Assembly: GCA_003248805.1 (NCBI GenBank)
Contig: QFQY01000005.1
Span: 62,001 to 126,000 of the forward strand
Length of the DNA stretch: 64,000 nt
Reading direction: 5' to 3'
From: Chelatococcus sp.
Lineage (GTDB): Bacteria > Pseudomonadota > Alphaproteobacteria > Rhizobiales > Beijerinckiaceae
The notes below the pieces were generated by a model that saw only the letters and a list, made by a program, of their open reading frames with translations, made no database searches and was not told the DNA's origin. The translations under genes were made by a program, and so were the position numbers. This document shows, one piece after another, positions 54,853-64,000 of this stretch (the first letter of the stretch is position 1; every line of letters begins with the position of its first letter).

Positions 54853-55793
54853 CGCGAGCTCTCCGGCATGACCACGGAAAAGGGCTCGCTCGGCGGCAGC
54901 AGCAGCTCGATGGCGAAACGCAGGCCGACCGACAGGATGAGCAGGGCGAGCAGCAGGCGGAAGGATTCGACGTTGAGGTTGCGCGCCGCCCGGCCGCCGA
55001 ACTGCGCGCCGATGACACCGCCCACCAGCAGCAGCGTGGCCAGGACGATGTCGACCGACTGGTTGGTGAGCGCGTGCAGCAGCGTCGCGCCCGTCATCGT
55101 CGTGAGGATCTGGAACAGCGACGTGCCGACGACGACGGCCGTCGGGATGCGGAAGAAATAGATCAGCGCCGGCACCAGGATGAAGCCGCCGCCGACGCCG
55201 AGCACCGCGCCGATGAAGCCGATGATCACCGCCAGCGCGGCGATCGGGATGACGCTGCAATACAGCCGGGAGCGCGGGAAGCGCATGCGCACGGGCAGGC
55301 CCATCCACCAGGGATGCGAGCCGGCCATCCGCCGCAGCCGGGCCGGCTTGCCCGCCCGGACCCGGAGCATCGCCCGCAGCGCGTCGTAGAGCATCAGCCC
55401 GCCGATGATGGTGAACAGCGTCACATAGGACAGGGTGATGACGAGCTCGAGCTGGCCCAGCCGGCGCATCGAGTTGAAGAACAGCACGCCGAGCAGGGTG
55501 CCGACGATGCCGCCAGCGACCAGGATGCTTCCGAGCTTGAGGTCGAGCGCATTGCGCCGCCAGTAGGTCAGAACGCCCGTCGTGGACGAGCCCGCGACCT
55601 GGGCCGCGACCGTGGCGACCGCAACCGCGGGCGGAATGTCGAGGAAGATCAGGAGCGGAGTCAGCAGGAAGCCGCCGCCGACGCCGAAGAGCCCGGAGAT
55701 GAAACCGACCGCGCCGCTCAGGCCGAGCACCATCAGCACGCTGATGGGCAGCTCGGCGATGGGCAGGTAAATCTGCACGTCCCTGATCCCCAA
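54849..55793 (-). CDS. TauE/SafE-family sulfite or organosulfonate exporter
   Basis: The 314-residue protein has about eight membrane helices and the duplicated TauE signature: GFISGLFGVGGGFLLTPLLIF near the N-terminus and GFIGAVLGVGGGFILVPALIY in the second half. Members export sulfite, sulfoacetate or related anions. It forms a two-gene unit with the TIGR02186 protein. Confidence 0.92.
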   Translation of the reverse strand: MGIRDVQIYLPIAELPISVLMVLGLSGAVGFISGLFGVGGGFLLTPLLIFLDIPPAVAVATVAAQVAGSSTTGVLTYWRRNALDLKLGSILVAGGIVGTLLGVLFFNSMRRLGQLELVITLSYVTLFTIIGGLMLYDALRAMLRVRAGKPARLRRMAGSHPWWMGLPVRMRFPRSRLYCSVIPIAALAVIIGFIGAVLGVGGGFILVPALIYFFRIPTAVVVGTSLFQILTTMTGATLLHALTNQSVDIVLATLLLVGGVIGAQFGGRAARNLNVESFRLLLALLILSVGLRFAIELLLPPSEPFSVVMPESSR

Positions 55794-55962
55794 TACGACG
55801 ATGCGTTCCCGCAGCCTTTCGGCGCGGGTCGGTTCCTCATAGCGCTGATCCGGTTAAGGCAAGGTGCCGTCCGCGCGGGGCGGGGCCCAAGCCGTCATCG
55901 GGAGACTGTCCAGATGACGGCTCAAGGCGTCGAAACCATGACGGCGTTCGGCCTCTTGCCGC

Positions 55963-58900
55963 TCAGAGCTTGGCCTGCTTCGGCGGCTTCGTCGCCGACG
56001 CGCTCGGCGAGGCGTCCCATCCGCGCGCGGGCGGCGTGACCTCGTTGGCGGCAGGGTCGAGCGGCTTCGGCTTCCACTGCGAGGCGAGCGCGCGCGCGGC
56101 GGCGAGTTCGGCCGGCTCGAGGCGCTGGGCGACCTCGTCGCGCTTTTTCCCGGCATCCTCGTCGCCCTGCGTGGCGGCCACCGAGAACCAGACATAGGAC
56201 TGGCCGAGATCTGTCGCCGCGCCGAGGCCGCGACCGAGCAGGACGGCGAGGTTGTACTGGCTGTCGCGCACCCCGAGATCGGCCGCCTTGCGGAACCACT
56301 CCGTGGCGGTCGCATAGTCCGGCTTGCCCGTGACGCCTTCGGCGTGGAGCACGGCGAGGTTGTGCATCGCCTTGGCGTTGCCGCGATCGGCGGCGCGCTG
56401 ATACCAGGTCCGGGCGAGCGCGATGTCGCGCGGCGTGCCCGTGCCCTTCTCGAACATGTTGCCGAGGCGGAACTGCGCCGGTGCGAGCCCGGCGACGGCG
56501 GCCCGCTCGAACAGGCGCAGCGCGAGCTTGAGGTCGCGGCCGCCGGCGGGGCCGTCGACGGCCCGGCTCGCCAGCTCGTAGACGGCGCGGGCATCGCCCT
56601 CCATCGCGGCCTTGCGCATGCCCGGCGTGCCCAGCGTGGCCGGCAATTCGCCGATCCCGGTGACGGGCTGGACCGCCTGCGCCGTCGGGTCCGGCTGGAT
56701 CGTGGAGCCCGTGATCTCGGCCGCCGGAGGCGGGGCCGCAGGGCCGGCAGTCTCCGGCGCCGGGGCAGCGGGCTGGGCCGGAGCGAGTGCGGCGGTCTCG
56801 CTCCTGGCGGCGGCCTCGGGAGCCGGCTGCGCGGCGGCTTCCTGCCGGGCCGGCGGGGCGATCAGGCTCTTTGCGGTCTCGTTCTCGTTGGAGGCCGGCT
56901 TGCCGCCCTTGAGCGCGCCGGTCACGACATGGGCGGTGCCGAGCGCGAGCACGATCGCGGCGAGGCCGAGCAGCAGCGGCTTCTTGCGCTTCGACATCAT
57001 GTCCCGCAGCCGGCCCTTGCTCTTGGCGGGCTCCGGAGCCGGGGTCGGCGCGGCGGCGGCCGCCTCGCTCGCGGCCTTGGCCGAGCGGCGCGCGGCGGCG
57101 ATCAGGCTCTGGCGGATCGACTGCGGGTCGGAGCCGCCGGCGAGCGCGCTGTCCGGCCTCGGCCGGCCCGAGCCGGGCTCGAGCGGCAGGTCGAGGGGGG
57201 TGTCGAGCGGCGTGTCGATGCCCGGAGCGGGCGACGGGGCGGGGCCGTCCTGCAGCGCGGGCTCGATGCGCGGGGGCGTCGGCTGCGGCCGCAGCCGGTC
57301 GGCCAGCGCGGCGCCGAACGCCGCGGCTTTCGCGGCGGGGGCGGGCGTGGACGCATGCGGCAGCGACGGCGCCTTGGGGCGGGCGGCGCGCTCGCCCTGT
57401 CCGTCGCGCTCGGATGCGAGCTCGGTCTCGAGGCTCGACAGGCGCGAGATGATCGTCTCGAGCGTCTGGTGCACGGCGCCGATCGCGTCCTGCGTCTGGC
57501 GTCCGGCCGTGGCGTGGCTGTCGCGCAGGCCGGAGACGAGGCTGCTGAGCTCCGCGATTCCGCTGGGGGGGGCGGTGCGGGCGGCGATGTCGGCGATCGC
57601 GGCGCGATCGGCCGCGCTGTCCTCATGCAGCGAGCGCAGATGGACGACGAGGTCCTCGAGCGTGCGCTCCAGTCCCGTCTCGGCCGAGCGTGTGGCGGCG
57701 GCTGCGTCGAGCCGGTCCGCCAGCCCGGCGATCTGCTGCTCGAGCGAGTCGAAGGCGGCGGCGTCGGCGCCGGGCCGCCCGGCCTCGTCGATCTTCGCCG
57801 CGAGGCTGCGCAGCATGTCCTCGACCGGGCGCAGGTCGACCTGCGCGACCTTGACCGATTTCCCCTCGTTGACGATCTGGGCGAGGTTGCTGGAGGCCGC
57901 GAGCGACTCGATGCGTCCCGCCAGGGCCTCGATCTGCCGCGTGACGGCGGCCGGGCCATGCTCCAGCAGGGTCTCGATGCGCTGCTGGAGCGCGTCGATG
58001 CGGTCTTCGATCTGGTCCGTGGGGCGCTGCGCCGCGACCTCGTCGAGCCGGCCGGCGAGCTGCTCGATCTGGCGCGACAACGCGGCGAGCGAGGCGGCGG
58101 CGGCGGGATGTTCGCGCGCCCGCTCGGCGCGGTCGGACATGACGGCGCCCCGGACGTCGTCGAGCGCCATCGACAGGTTGCGCAGTTCGCGCCCGTCAGG
58201 CTGCGCGTCGCGCAGGCGGCCGATCTCGAAGGCGAGCGTGGAGACCTGCTGCGCCAGCTCCTCGAGCTTGCCGCCGCCGGGATCGGTCGCGAGCATCTCG
58301 CGCAGATCCGCGATGTCGCGCAGCACCGGCTCCAGCGCGGCACCGTCGCTGCCGCGTGCCGCCAGCGTGTCGACCTTCGCCGCGAGATGGGCGATCTCGC
58401 GTTCGATCCCGCGATAGCCCTCGCCATGCTGCTCCTGTGCAAGCCGGCCGACCTCGGATTCGATCCGCGCCAGCGGCTTCAGGATCGGCTCCAGGCGCTC
58501 GCGCCGGTCGAGCCCGTCGAGGCGGGCGCCGAGATCGGCGATCATGCCGGTGAGCGCGTCGAGCTGCGGGTCCCGCACCGGCGCGGCCGGCCGAGCCGGC
58601 GCGGGACGCGCGGGCGGCGGGGCGGCGGGCGCGAGCCGGGCGCTCAGCTCGCGCAGGTCGTTGCGGATCGCCGAGAGGCGGCTCTCCGGCTGGGTGGGCT
58701 CATGCAAGGGCGCGGCGGCGCCGTCCTGGTCGAGCAGGCGCTGCCGGGTCTTGATGTCGGTGACGGCCGCGGCGAGGGCGTCGCGGTTGAAGGCGAGACG
58801 GGGCGCCTGCTGCGCGCGCGGCGCCTCGGCCGACCGGCGCTCGATATCGGCGATGCGCTCGCCCATCGTCTTGATCGCTTCGGCGATCACATTGGTCGCG

Positions 58901-59343
58901 CGCTCCTGGCGCTCGGCCGCGTTGCGCTCGCCGGCGCTGATGCGCGTCTCGGTCTTCTCGATCCAGCGGGCGATCGAATCGAGCGCGCCGGCCGTCCGCG
59001 CGTCCGACTCGCGGGTCAGCTTCTCGAACGCCTCGGCCTTGCCGAGCAGGGTTTCGATCTCGCCGCGCGAGGGTTCCGGGCGGCTGGCGCGCGGAGCAGG
59101 GCCGGCGGAGGCCCTGGGAGCGGTATCCATCTGCCCCGTCGAAAGCCGGGCGAGACGTTCGGACAGGGCGGCGATGTCGAGCTGCTCGGGCGGCGTCTCG
59201 ACCACCTCCTGGCCGCTTTCGTCGAGGATCTTGCGGTCGAGCCATTCGCCGAGCGTCATCCCGGCGCGGCGCGCCGCCGCCTTCGCCGCGTCGCGGGTGC
59301 GGGGGTCGACGCCCTTCACGCTCCAGGGCAAGCTGTTGGCCAT
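55963..59343 (-). CDS. PodJ-like polarity protein with coiled coils, one membrane helix and Sel1 repeats
   Basis: The 1126-residue protein starts SLPWSVKGVDPRTRDAAKAAARRAGMTLGEW-type sequence, a short N-terminal motif common to PodJ-like proteins. Residues about 90-680 are Ala/Arg/Glu-rich coiled coils. A Pro/Ala-rich linker follows. A membrane helix lies near 787-808 (PLLLGLAAIVLALGTAHVV). After a second Pro/Ala-rich stretch, Sel1/TPR-like repeats fill about 895-1085 (GLAPAQFRLGNMFEKGTGTPRD). In Caulobacter PodJ places polar organelles and division factors. A role in polarity here is inferred from this architecture. Confidence 0.82.
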   Translation of the reverse strand: MANSLPWSVKGVDPRTRDAAKAAARRAGMTLGEWLDRKILDESGQEVVETPPEQLDIAALSERLARLSTGQMDTAPRASAGPAPRASRPEPSRGEIETLLGKAEAFEKLTRESDARTAGALDSIARWIEKTETRISAGERNAAERQERATNVIAEAIKTMGERIADIERRSAEAPRAQQAPRLAFNRDALAAAVTDIKTRQRLLDQDGAAAPLHEPTQPESRLSAIRNDLRELSARLAPAAPPPARPAPARPAAPVRDPQLDALTGMIADLGARLDGLDRRERLEPILKPLARIESEVGRLAQEQHGEGYRGIEREIAHLAAKVDTLAARGSDGAALEPVLRDIADLREMLATDPGGGKLEELAQQVSTLAFEIGRLRDAQPDGRELRNLSMALDDVRGAVMSDRAERAREHPAAAASLAALSRQIEQLAGRLDEVAAQRPTDQIEDRIDALQQRIETLLEHGPAAVTRQIEALAGRIESLAASSNLAQIVNEGKSVKVAQVDLRPVEDMLRSLAAKIDEAGRPGADAAAFDSLEQQIAGLADRLDAAAATRSAETGLERTLEDLVVHLRSLHEDSAADRAAIADIAARTAPPSGIAELSSLVSGLRDSHATAGRQTQDAIGAVHQTLETIISRLSSLETELASERDGQGERAARPKAPSLPHASTPAPAAKAAAFGAALADRLRPQPTPPRIEPALQDGPAPSPAPGIDTPLDTPLDLPLEPGSGRPRPDSALAGGSDPQSIRQSLIAAARRSAKAASEAAAAAPTPAPEPAKSKGRLRDMMSKRKKPLLLGLAAIVLALGTAHVVTGALKGGKPASNENETAKSLIAPPARQEAAAQPAPEAAARSETAALAPAQPAAPAPETAGPAAPPPAAEITGSTIQPDPTAQAVQPVTGIGELPATLGTPGMRKAAMEGDARAVYELASRAVDGPAGGRDLKLALRLFERAAVAGLAPAQFRLGNMFEKGTGTPRDIALARTWYQRAADRGNAKAMHNLAVLHAEGVTGKPDYATATEWFRKAADLGVRDSQYNLAVLLGRGLGAATDLGQSYVWFSVAATQGDEDAGKKRDEVAQRLEPAELAAARALASQWKPKPLDPAANEVTPPARGWDASPSASATKPPKQAKL

Positions 59344-59697
59344 GTGATCGCTCGCCTTCGGGGCTCGTCCTCATCGGAAGGTGCAGGCCCCTGACGCCGC
59401 AGCCTTCCTCGCGAAACCGGCGACGCATGAAGATAATGTTGCCGAGTCAGCGGCGTCGTTCCGTGTGCCCGACTTTTGGCAACCATGGTAAACAGCCAGT
59501 TAAGATCGAGCGGGGCGGACGTTAATTTTCTGCGAACGGGTCTGGCCGGGCGGGTCCGGCACGGGGTCAGGTAACGGTAACTTACCTAAGGAAAAGGTCA
59601 TATTACCTGACGCAACGGGACGGTTGCGCCTATCTCGGTTCCACTGACTGCGCCGCTCTCCTTCGCGGCGTTTCCTGTTTATCGAGGACCGATTGCA
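59344..59697. other. Divergent promoter region between the podJ-like and merR genes
   Basis: This 354-bp stretch has no gene. It must hold promoters for both flanking genes. Its only clear structure is the GGTAA/TTACC cluster at 59566-59611, listed separately. Confidence 0.55.
59566..59611. promoter_or_regulatory. Cluster of AGGTAA/TTACCT half-sites upstream of merR
   Basis: GTCAGGTAA (59566-59574) and TTACCTGAC (59603-59611) are perfect 9-base inverted repeats. Between them lie GGTAA (59576-59580) and TTACCT (59582-59587), and GGTAACTTACC (59576-59586) forms a palindrome around one base. The nested arrangement about 90 bases before the merR start suggests an autoregulatory operator. Confidence 0.6.
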
Positions 59698-60159
59698 ATG
59701 CCACGCCAAAGCCCGGCCTTGGCGGCTGTTTCGAGTCACGACAGCCGTATCGCCGCCAGCGCCGTGTCGGAAACCGACGCCGGCGGATTCTCCATCAGCG
59801 ACCTCGCCCGCGATTTCGGCGTGACGTTGCGCACGCTGCGCTTCTACGAGGCGCGCGGCCTCCTCTCCCCCTCGCGTTCGGGCATGACCCGGATCTACTC
59901 GGCCCGCGACCGTGCGCGGCTCGCGCTCATCCTGAAGGGCAAGCAGCTCGGCTTCACGCTCGTGGAGATCCGCGCCATGCTGACCAACGAGGAGAGCAAG
60001 CAGGGCGCCGCCGCCGGCAAGTCCGCCTCGGTCGGCGGCCTGCAGCTCAGCCGCGACCAGATCGTCGAGCAGCTCGAGTTGCTGAAGACCCAGCGCGCCG
60101 AGATCGACGACGCCATCGGCGAGCTCGAGGCCTCGCTCGCCCGGCTGGGCAAGGCCTGA
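59698..60159 (+). CDS. MerR-family transcriptional regulator
   Basis: The 153-residue protein has a MerR winged helix-turn-helix at about residues 30-100: FSISDLARDFGVTLRTLRFYEARGLLSPSRSG. A coiled-coil dimerisation helix follows (QIVEQLELLKTQRAEIDDAIGELEASL). There are no metal-binding cysteines in the C-terminus, so it is not a metal sensor of the usual kind. Its position before fatty-acid beta-oxidation genes suggests control of acyl-CoA metabolism. A terminator follows it, so it is a separate transcript. Confidence 0.92.
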   Translation: MPRQSPALAAVSSHDSRIAASAVSETDAGGFSISDLARDFGVTLRTLRFYEARGLLSPSRSGMTRIYSARDRARLALILKGKQLGFTLVEIRAMLTNEESKQGAAAGKSASVGGLQLSRDQIVEQLELLKTQRAEIDDAIGELEASLARLGKA

Positions 60160-60218
60160 CCGGCGTCTGACGCCGCGACACCGGAGCGGGTTTCCCGCCG
60201 GATCGCTCAGAATCTTTG

Positions 60219-60249
60219 AAAGGCCCCGGCTTCGGACCGGGGCCTTTTT
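60219..60249 (+). terminator. Rho-independent terminator after merR
   Basis: Stem AAAGGCCCCGG (60219-60229) pairs with CCGGGGCCTTT (60237-60247) across a 7-base loop and continues into TT. It lies 60 bases after the merR stop. Confidence 0.9.
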
Positions 60250-60382
60250 CGTGCCTGCAGATCGGCGCATGCTGGCTTCGGGAGCGGCCGCCATTGCAAC
60301 CGCGCTCCAATTGTTTATATGTGAACTATAGGGAGGGCGGCGCTTCCGTGCCGTAACCTCCATGGGGCGAGGGAGGACCGCG

Positions 60383-62179
<1,797 letters not shown>

Positions 62180-62185
62180 CGCAAG

Positions 62186-62266
62186 CGTCATGCCCGGGCT
62201 TGACCCGGGCATCTCGTGATGAGTTCGCTGGATGACGAGATGGTCGGGTCAAGCCCGACCATGACG
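62186..62266. repeat. Composite palindromic repeat
   Basis: Two linked hairpins, TGCCCGGGCTTGACCCGGGCA and a second around GGTCGGGTCAAGCCCGACC, lie between terminal CGTCATG and CATGACG. The second hairpin shares its sequence with the element at 45859-45952. It lies between the acyl-CoA dehydrogenase and thiolase genes. Confidence 0.72.
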
Positions 62267-62316
62267 TCCGGCACGACAACGAGCCGCCGAGCCGCGGCCA
62301 GCCCGGGAGGCCCCTG

Positions 62317-63525
62317 ATGGCAGACGCATTCATCTACGACCATGTCCGCACGCCGCGCGGCAAGGGCAAGGCCGACGGCTCGCTGCACGAGGTGACGGCG
62401 ATCGAGCTCGGCACCCAGACGCTGCGCGCGATCAAGGACCGCAACAGGCTCGATCCGACGCTGGTCGAGGACGTCGTGCTCGGCTGCGTCGACCCGGTCG
62501 GGGAGGCCTCCGCCGATATCGCCCGCACCGTCGCGCTCAAGGCCGGCTACGGCAAGGAGGTGCCGGGCGTGCAGATCAACCGCTTCTGCGCCTCGGGACT
62601 CGACGCGGTGAACCTCGCCGCCGCGCAGGTCATGTCCGGGCAGAAGGAGATGGCCATCGGCGGGGGCGTCGAGAGCATGAGCCGCGTCGGCATGGGCGCC
62701 TCCGGCTTCGGCATCGCCATGGACCCGAGCGTCGCCATCGACACCTATTTCATGCCGCAGGGCATCTCGGCCGATCTGATCGCGACGAAATACGGCTTCT
62801 CGCGCGACGACGTCGACGCCTATGCCGTGCGCTCGCACAAGCGCGCCGCCGCCGCCTGGGAGGCCAGGCGCTTCGCCAAATCGGTGATCCCGGTCAAGGA
62901 CGTCAACGGCATCACCCTGCTCGACCGCGACGAGACCATCCGCCCCGGCACCGACATGCAGGCGCTCGCCGCGCTCAAGCCCTCCTTCCTCCAGATGGGC
63001 GAGATGGGCGGCTTCGACGCGGTCGCGACCGCGGCGCATCCCGATATCGAGTTCGTCGATCACGTCCACCATGCCGGCAACTCGTCGGGAATCGTCGACG
63101 GCGCGGCGGCCGTGCTCGTCGGCTCCAAGAAGGCCGGCAAGGCCGCGGGCCTGAAGCCCCGCGCGCGGATCAGGGCCTTCGCCACCATCGGTTCCGACCT
63201 CGCGCTGATGCTGACCGGCCCGGTCGACGTCACCGAGCTGGTGCTGCGCAAGGCCGGCATGACGACGAAGGACATCGACCTGTTCGAGCTGAACGAGGCC
63301 TTTTCCTCGGTGGTGCTGCGCTACCAGCAGGCCTTCGACATCGACGACGACATCCTCAACGTCAATGGCGGCGCCATCGCGATGGGCCATCCGCTCGGCG
63401 CGACGGGGGCGATGATCCTCGGCACGGCGCTGGACGAACTCGAGCGCACCGGCAAGCAGACCGCGCTGGTGACGCTCTGCGTCGCCGCCGGCATGGGCGT
63501 CGCGACGATTATCGAGCGGGTGTGA
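62317..63525 (+). CDS. fadA: Acetyl-CoA C-acyltransferase (thiolase)
   Basis: The 402-residue thiolase has nucleophile Cys91 (NRFCASGLDAVNLA), the His-containing NGGAIAMGHPLGATGA and the second catalytic Cys in LCVAAGMGVATII. It releases acetyl-CoA in the last step of beta-oxidation. Its place before the fadB-type gene supports degradation over PHB synthesis. The gene symbol is by context. Confidence 0.92.
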   Translation: MADAFIYDHVRTPRGKGKADGSLHEVTAIELGTQTLRAIKDRNRLDPTLVEDVVLGCVDPVGEASADIARTVALKAGYGKEVPGVQINRFCASGLDAVNLAAAQVMSGQKEMAIGGGVESMSRVGMGASGFGIAMDPSVAIDTYFMPQGISADLIATKYGFSRDDVDAYAVRSHKRAAAAWEARRFAKSVIPVKDVNGITLLDRDETIRPGTDMQALAALKPSFLQMGEMGGFDAVATAAHPDIEFVDHVHHAGNSSGIVDGAAAVLVGSKKAGKAAGLKPRARIRAFATIGSDLALMLTGPVDVTELVLRKAGMTTKDIDLFELNEAFSSVVLRYQQAFDIDDDILNVNGGAIAMGHPLGATGAMILGTALDELERTGKQTALVTLCVAAGMGVATIIERV

Positions 63526-63529
63526 CCCT

Positions 63530-63645
63530 CCCTCCCTTCCCCCTTGTGGGGAAGGGCCGGGGATGGGGGTGGTGCCACCTGGTGAGCGATTGCCGAGCGG
63601 CGCGACCCCCACCCCTCTCCCCTCCCCACAAGGGGGAGGGGAAGC
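63530..63645. repeat. CCCCCTTGTGGGGA-type palindromic repeat
   Basis: CCCCCTTGTGGGGA near 63539-63552 and TCCCCACAAGGGGG near 63623-63636 are inverted repeats, flanked by further pairing of GGGGGTGG with CCACCCCT-like sequence. It is related in style to the element at 6218-6364 and lies between the thiolase and the next gene. Confidence 0.72.
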
Positions 63646-63691
63646 GCCTTATTCAGAACGCTTCCCGCCAAGGATCCCGGAGGGACCACCC

Positions 63692-64000
63692 ATGAACCTC
63701 ACCCATTTCCGCTTCGAGACCGATTCCGACGGCATCGCGACCCTGACCTGGGACATGCCCGGCCGCTCCATGAACGTCATCACGCCGGAGGTGATGGCCG
63801 AACTCGACCAGGTCGTCGACGCCGTCGCTGCCGATGAAGCCATCAAGGGCTGCGTCATCGTCTCCGGCAAGGAGAGCTTCTCCGGCGGCGCCGACCTGAC
63901 CATGCTCCAGGGCCTGCGCGATCTCTATGGGAGGCTGGCGAAGGAGAAGGGCGAGGAGGAGGCTCTGAAGAGCTTCTTCGAGGAGAGCCGCAAGCTCAGC
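63692..64000 (+). CDS. fadB: Enoyl-CoA hydratase/3-hydroxyacyl-CoA dehydrogenase (FadB/FadJ type), N-terminal part, 3' end outside window
   Basis: The first 103 residues are present. The N-terminus MNLTHFRFETDSDGIATLTWDMPGRSMNVIT and the oxyanion-hole segment SGKESFSGGADLTML are those of the hydratase domain of multifunctional fatty-acid oxidation proteins. A GGAGGG ribosome site precedes the ATG at 63692. The dehydrogenase domain would lie past the window end, so the two-domain call is by resemblance and context with the thiolase. Confidence 0.85.
   Translation, partial: MNLTHFRFETDSDGIATLTWDMPGRSMNVITPEVMAELDQVVDAVAADEAIKGCVIVSGKESFSGGADLTMLQGLRDLYGRLAKEKGEEEALKSFFEESRKLS

Noticed and set aside
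56344..59394. Plus-strand open frame of 1016 codons
   Set aside because: It is antisense to the podJ-like gene and lacks any domain. The minus-strand frame has coiled coils, a membrane helix and Sel1 repeats.

Overview
This window looks like chromosomal DNA from a high-GC alphaproteobacterium of the Hyphomicrobiales, plausibly a Bosea-like genus. The evidence is the codon use, the PodJ-like polarity protein, the five-step hut pathway, the intracellular PHB depolymerase, two Dpp/Opp-type peptide importers and many intergenic palindromes of the kind common in that order. The genus is an inference. I see no rRNA, tRNA, CRISPR array, insertion sequence or prophage. Most genes are ordinary core or accessory metabolism.

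Layout. 1-366: 3' end of a cyclopropane-fatty-acid synthase. 548-2862: two divergent citrate-synthase-family genes, one fused to a DNA-binding helix-turn-helix. 2974-11366: a complete histidine-utilisation locus, hutI-hutH-hutG-hutU-hutD on the minus strand and hutF-hutC on the plus strand, with a double operator between the arms. 11379-21294: small envelope genes, a PRC-barrel protein, a transglutaminase-like protein, a lipid-kinase/PAP2 pair, phaZ, a GST, an aldehyde dehydrogenase and an oxidoreductase/HxlR pair. 21301-28795: a minus-strand operon of large transglutaminase-DUF2126 protein, ATP-grasp/alpha-E fusion, second transglutaminase and HAD phosphatase. 29044-34521: a complete peptide ABC importer. 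34791-37668: zwf-pgl-eda (Entner-Doudoroff entry and exit). 37681-39437: an archaeal-type IMP cyclohydrolase (PurO-like) coupled to an FAD oxidoreductase. 39448-44077: M20 peptidase, M15-like peptidase, small lipoprotein, threonine-dehydratase-like enzyme and argE. 44236-49977: a second peptide importer whose second permease is broken by an internal deletion. 49985-55793: O-antigen-ligase-like protein, SRPBCC protein, tusA-mrp pair, mobB and a TauE/TIGR02186 pair. 55963-59343: PodJ-like protein. 59698-64000: MerR regulator followed by acyl-CoA dehydrogenase, thiolase and the start of a fadB-type gene.

How the parts fit. The hut locus converts histidine to glutamate plus formate by the HutF/HutG route and is probably controlled by HutC at paired 12-bp palindromes. 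The beta-oxidation genes, phaZ and the citrate-synthase pair point to acyl-CoA and storage-polymer metabolism. The best candidates for poorly described biology are the transglutaminase/ATP-grasp operon (22002-28795), the PurO-like gene in a bacterium (37681-38334) and the HTH-citrate synthase with a palindrome in its divergent promoter (548-1782). The clearest sequence-level anomaly is the frameshifting deletion near 47601.
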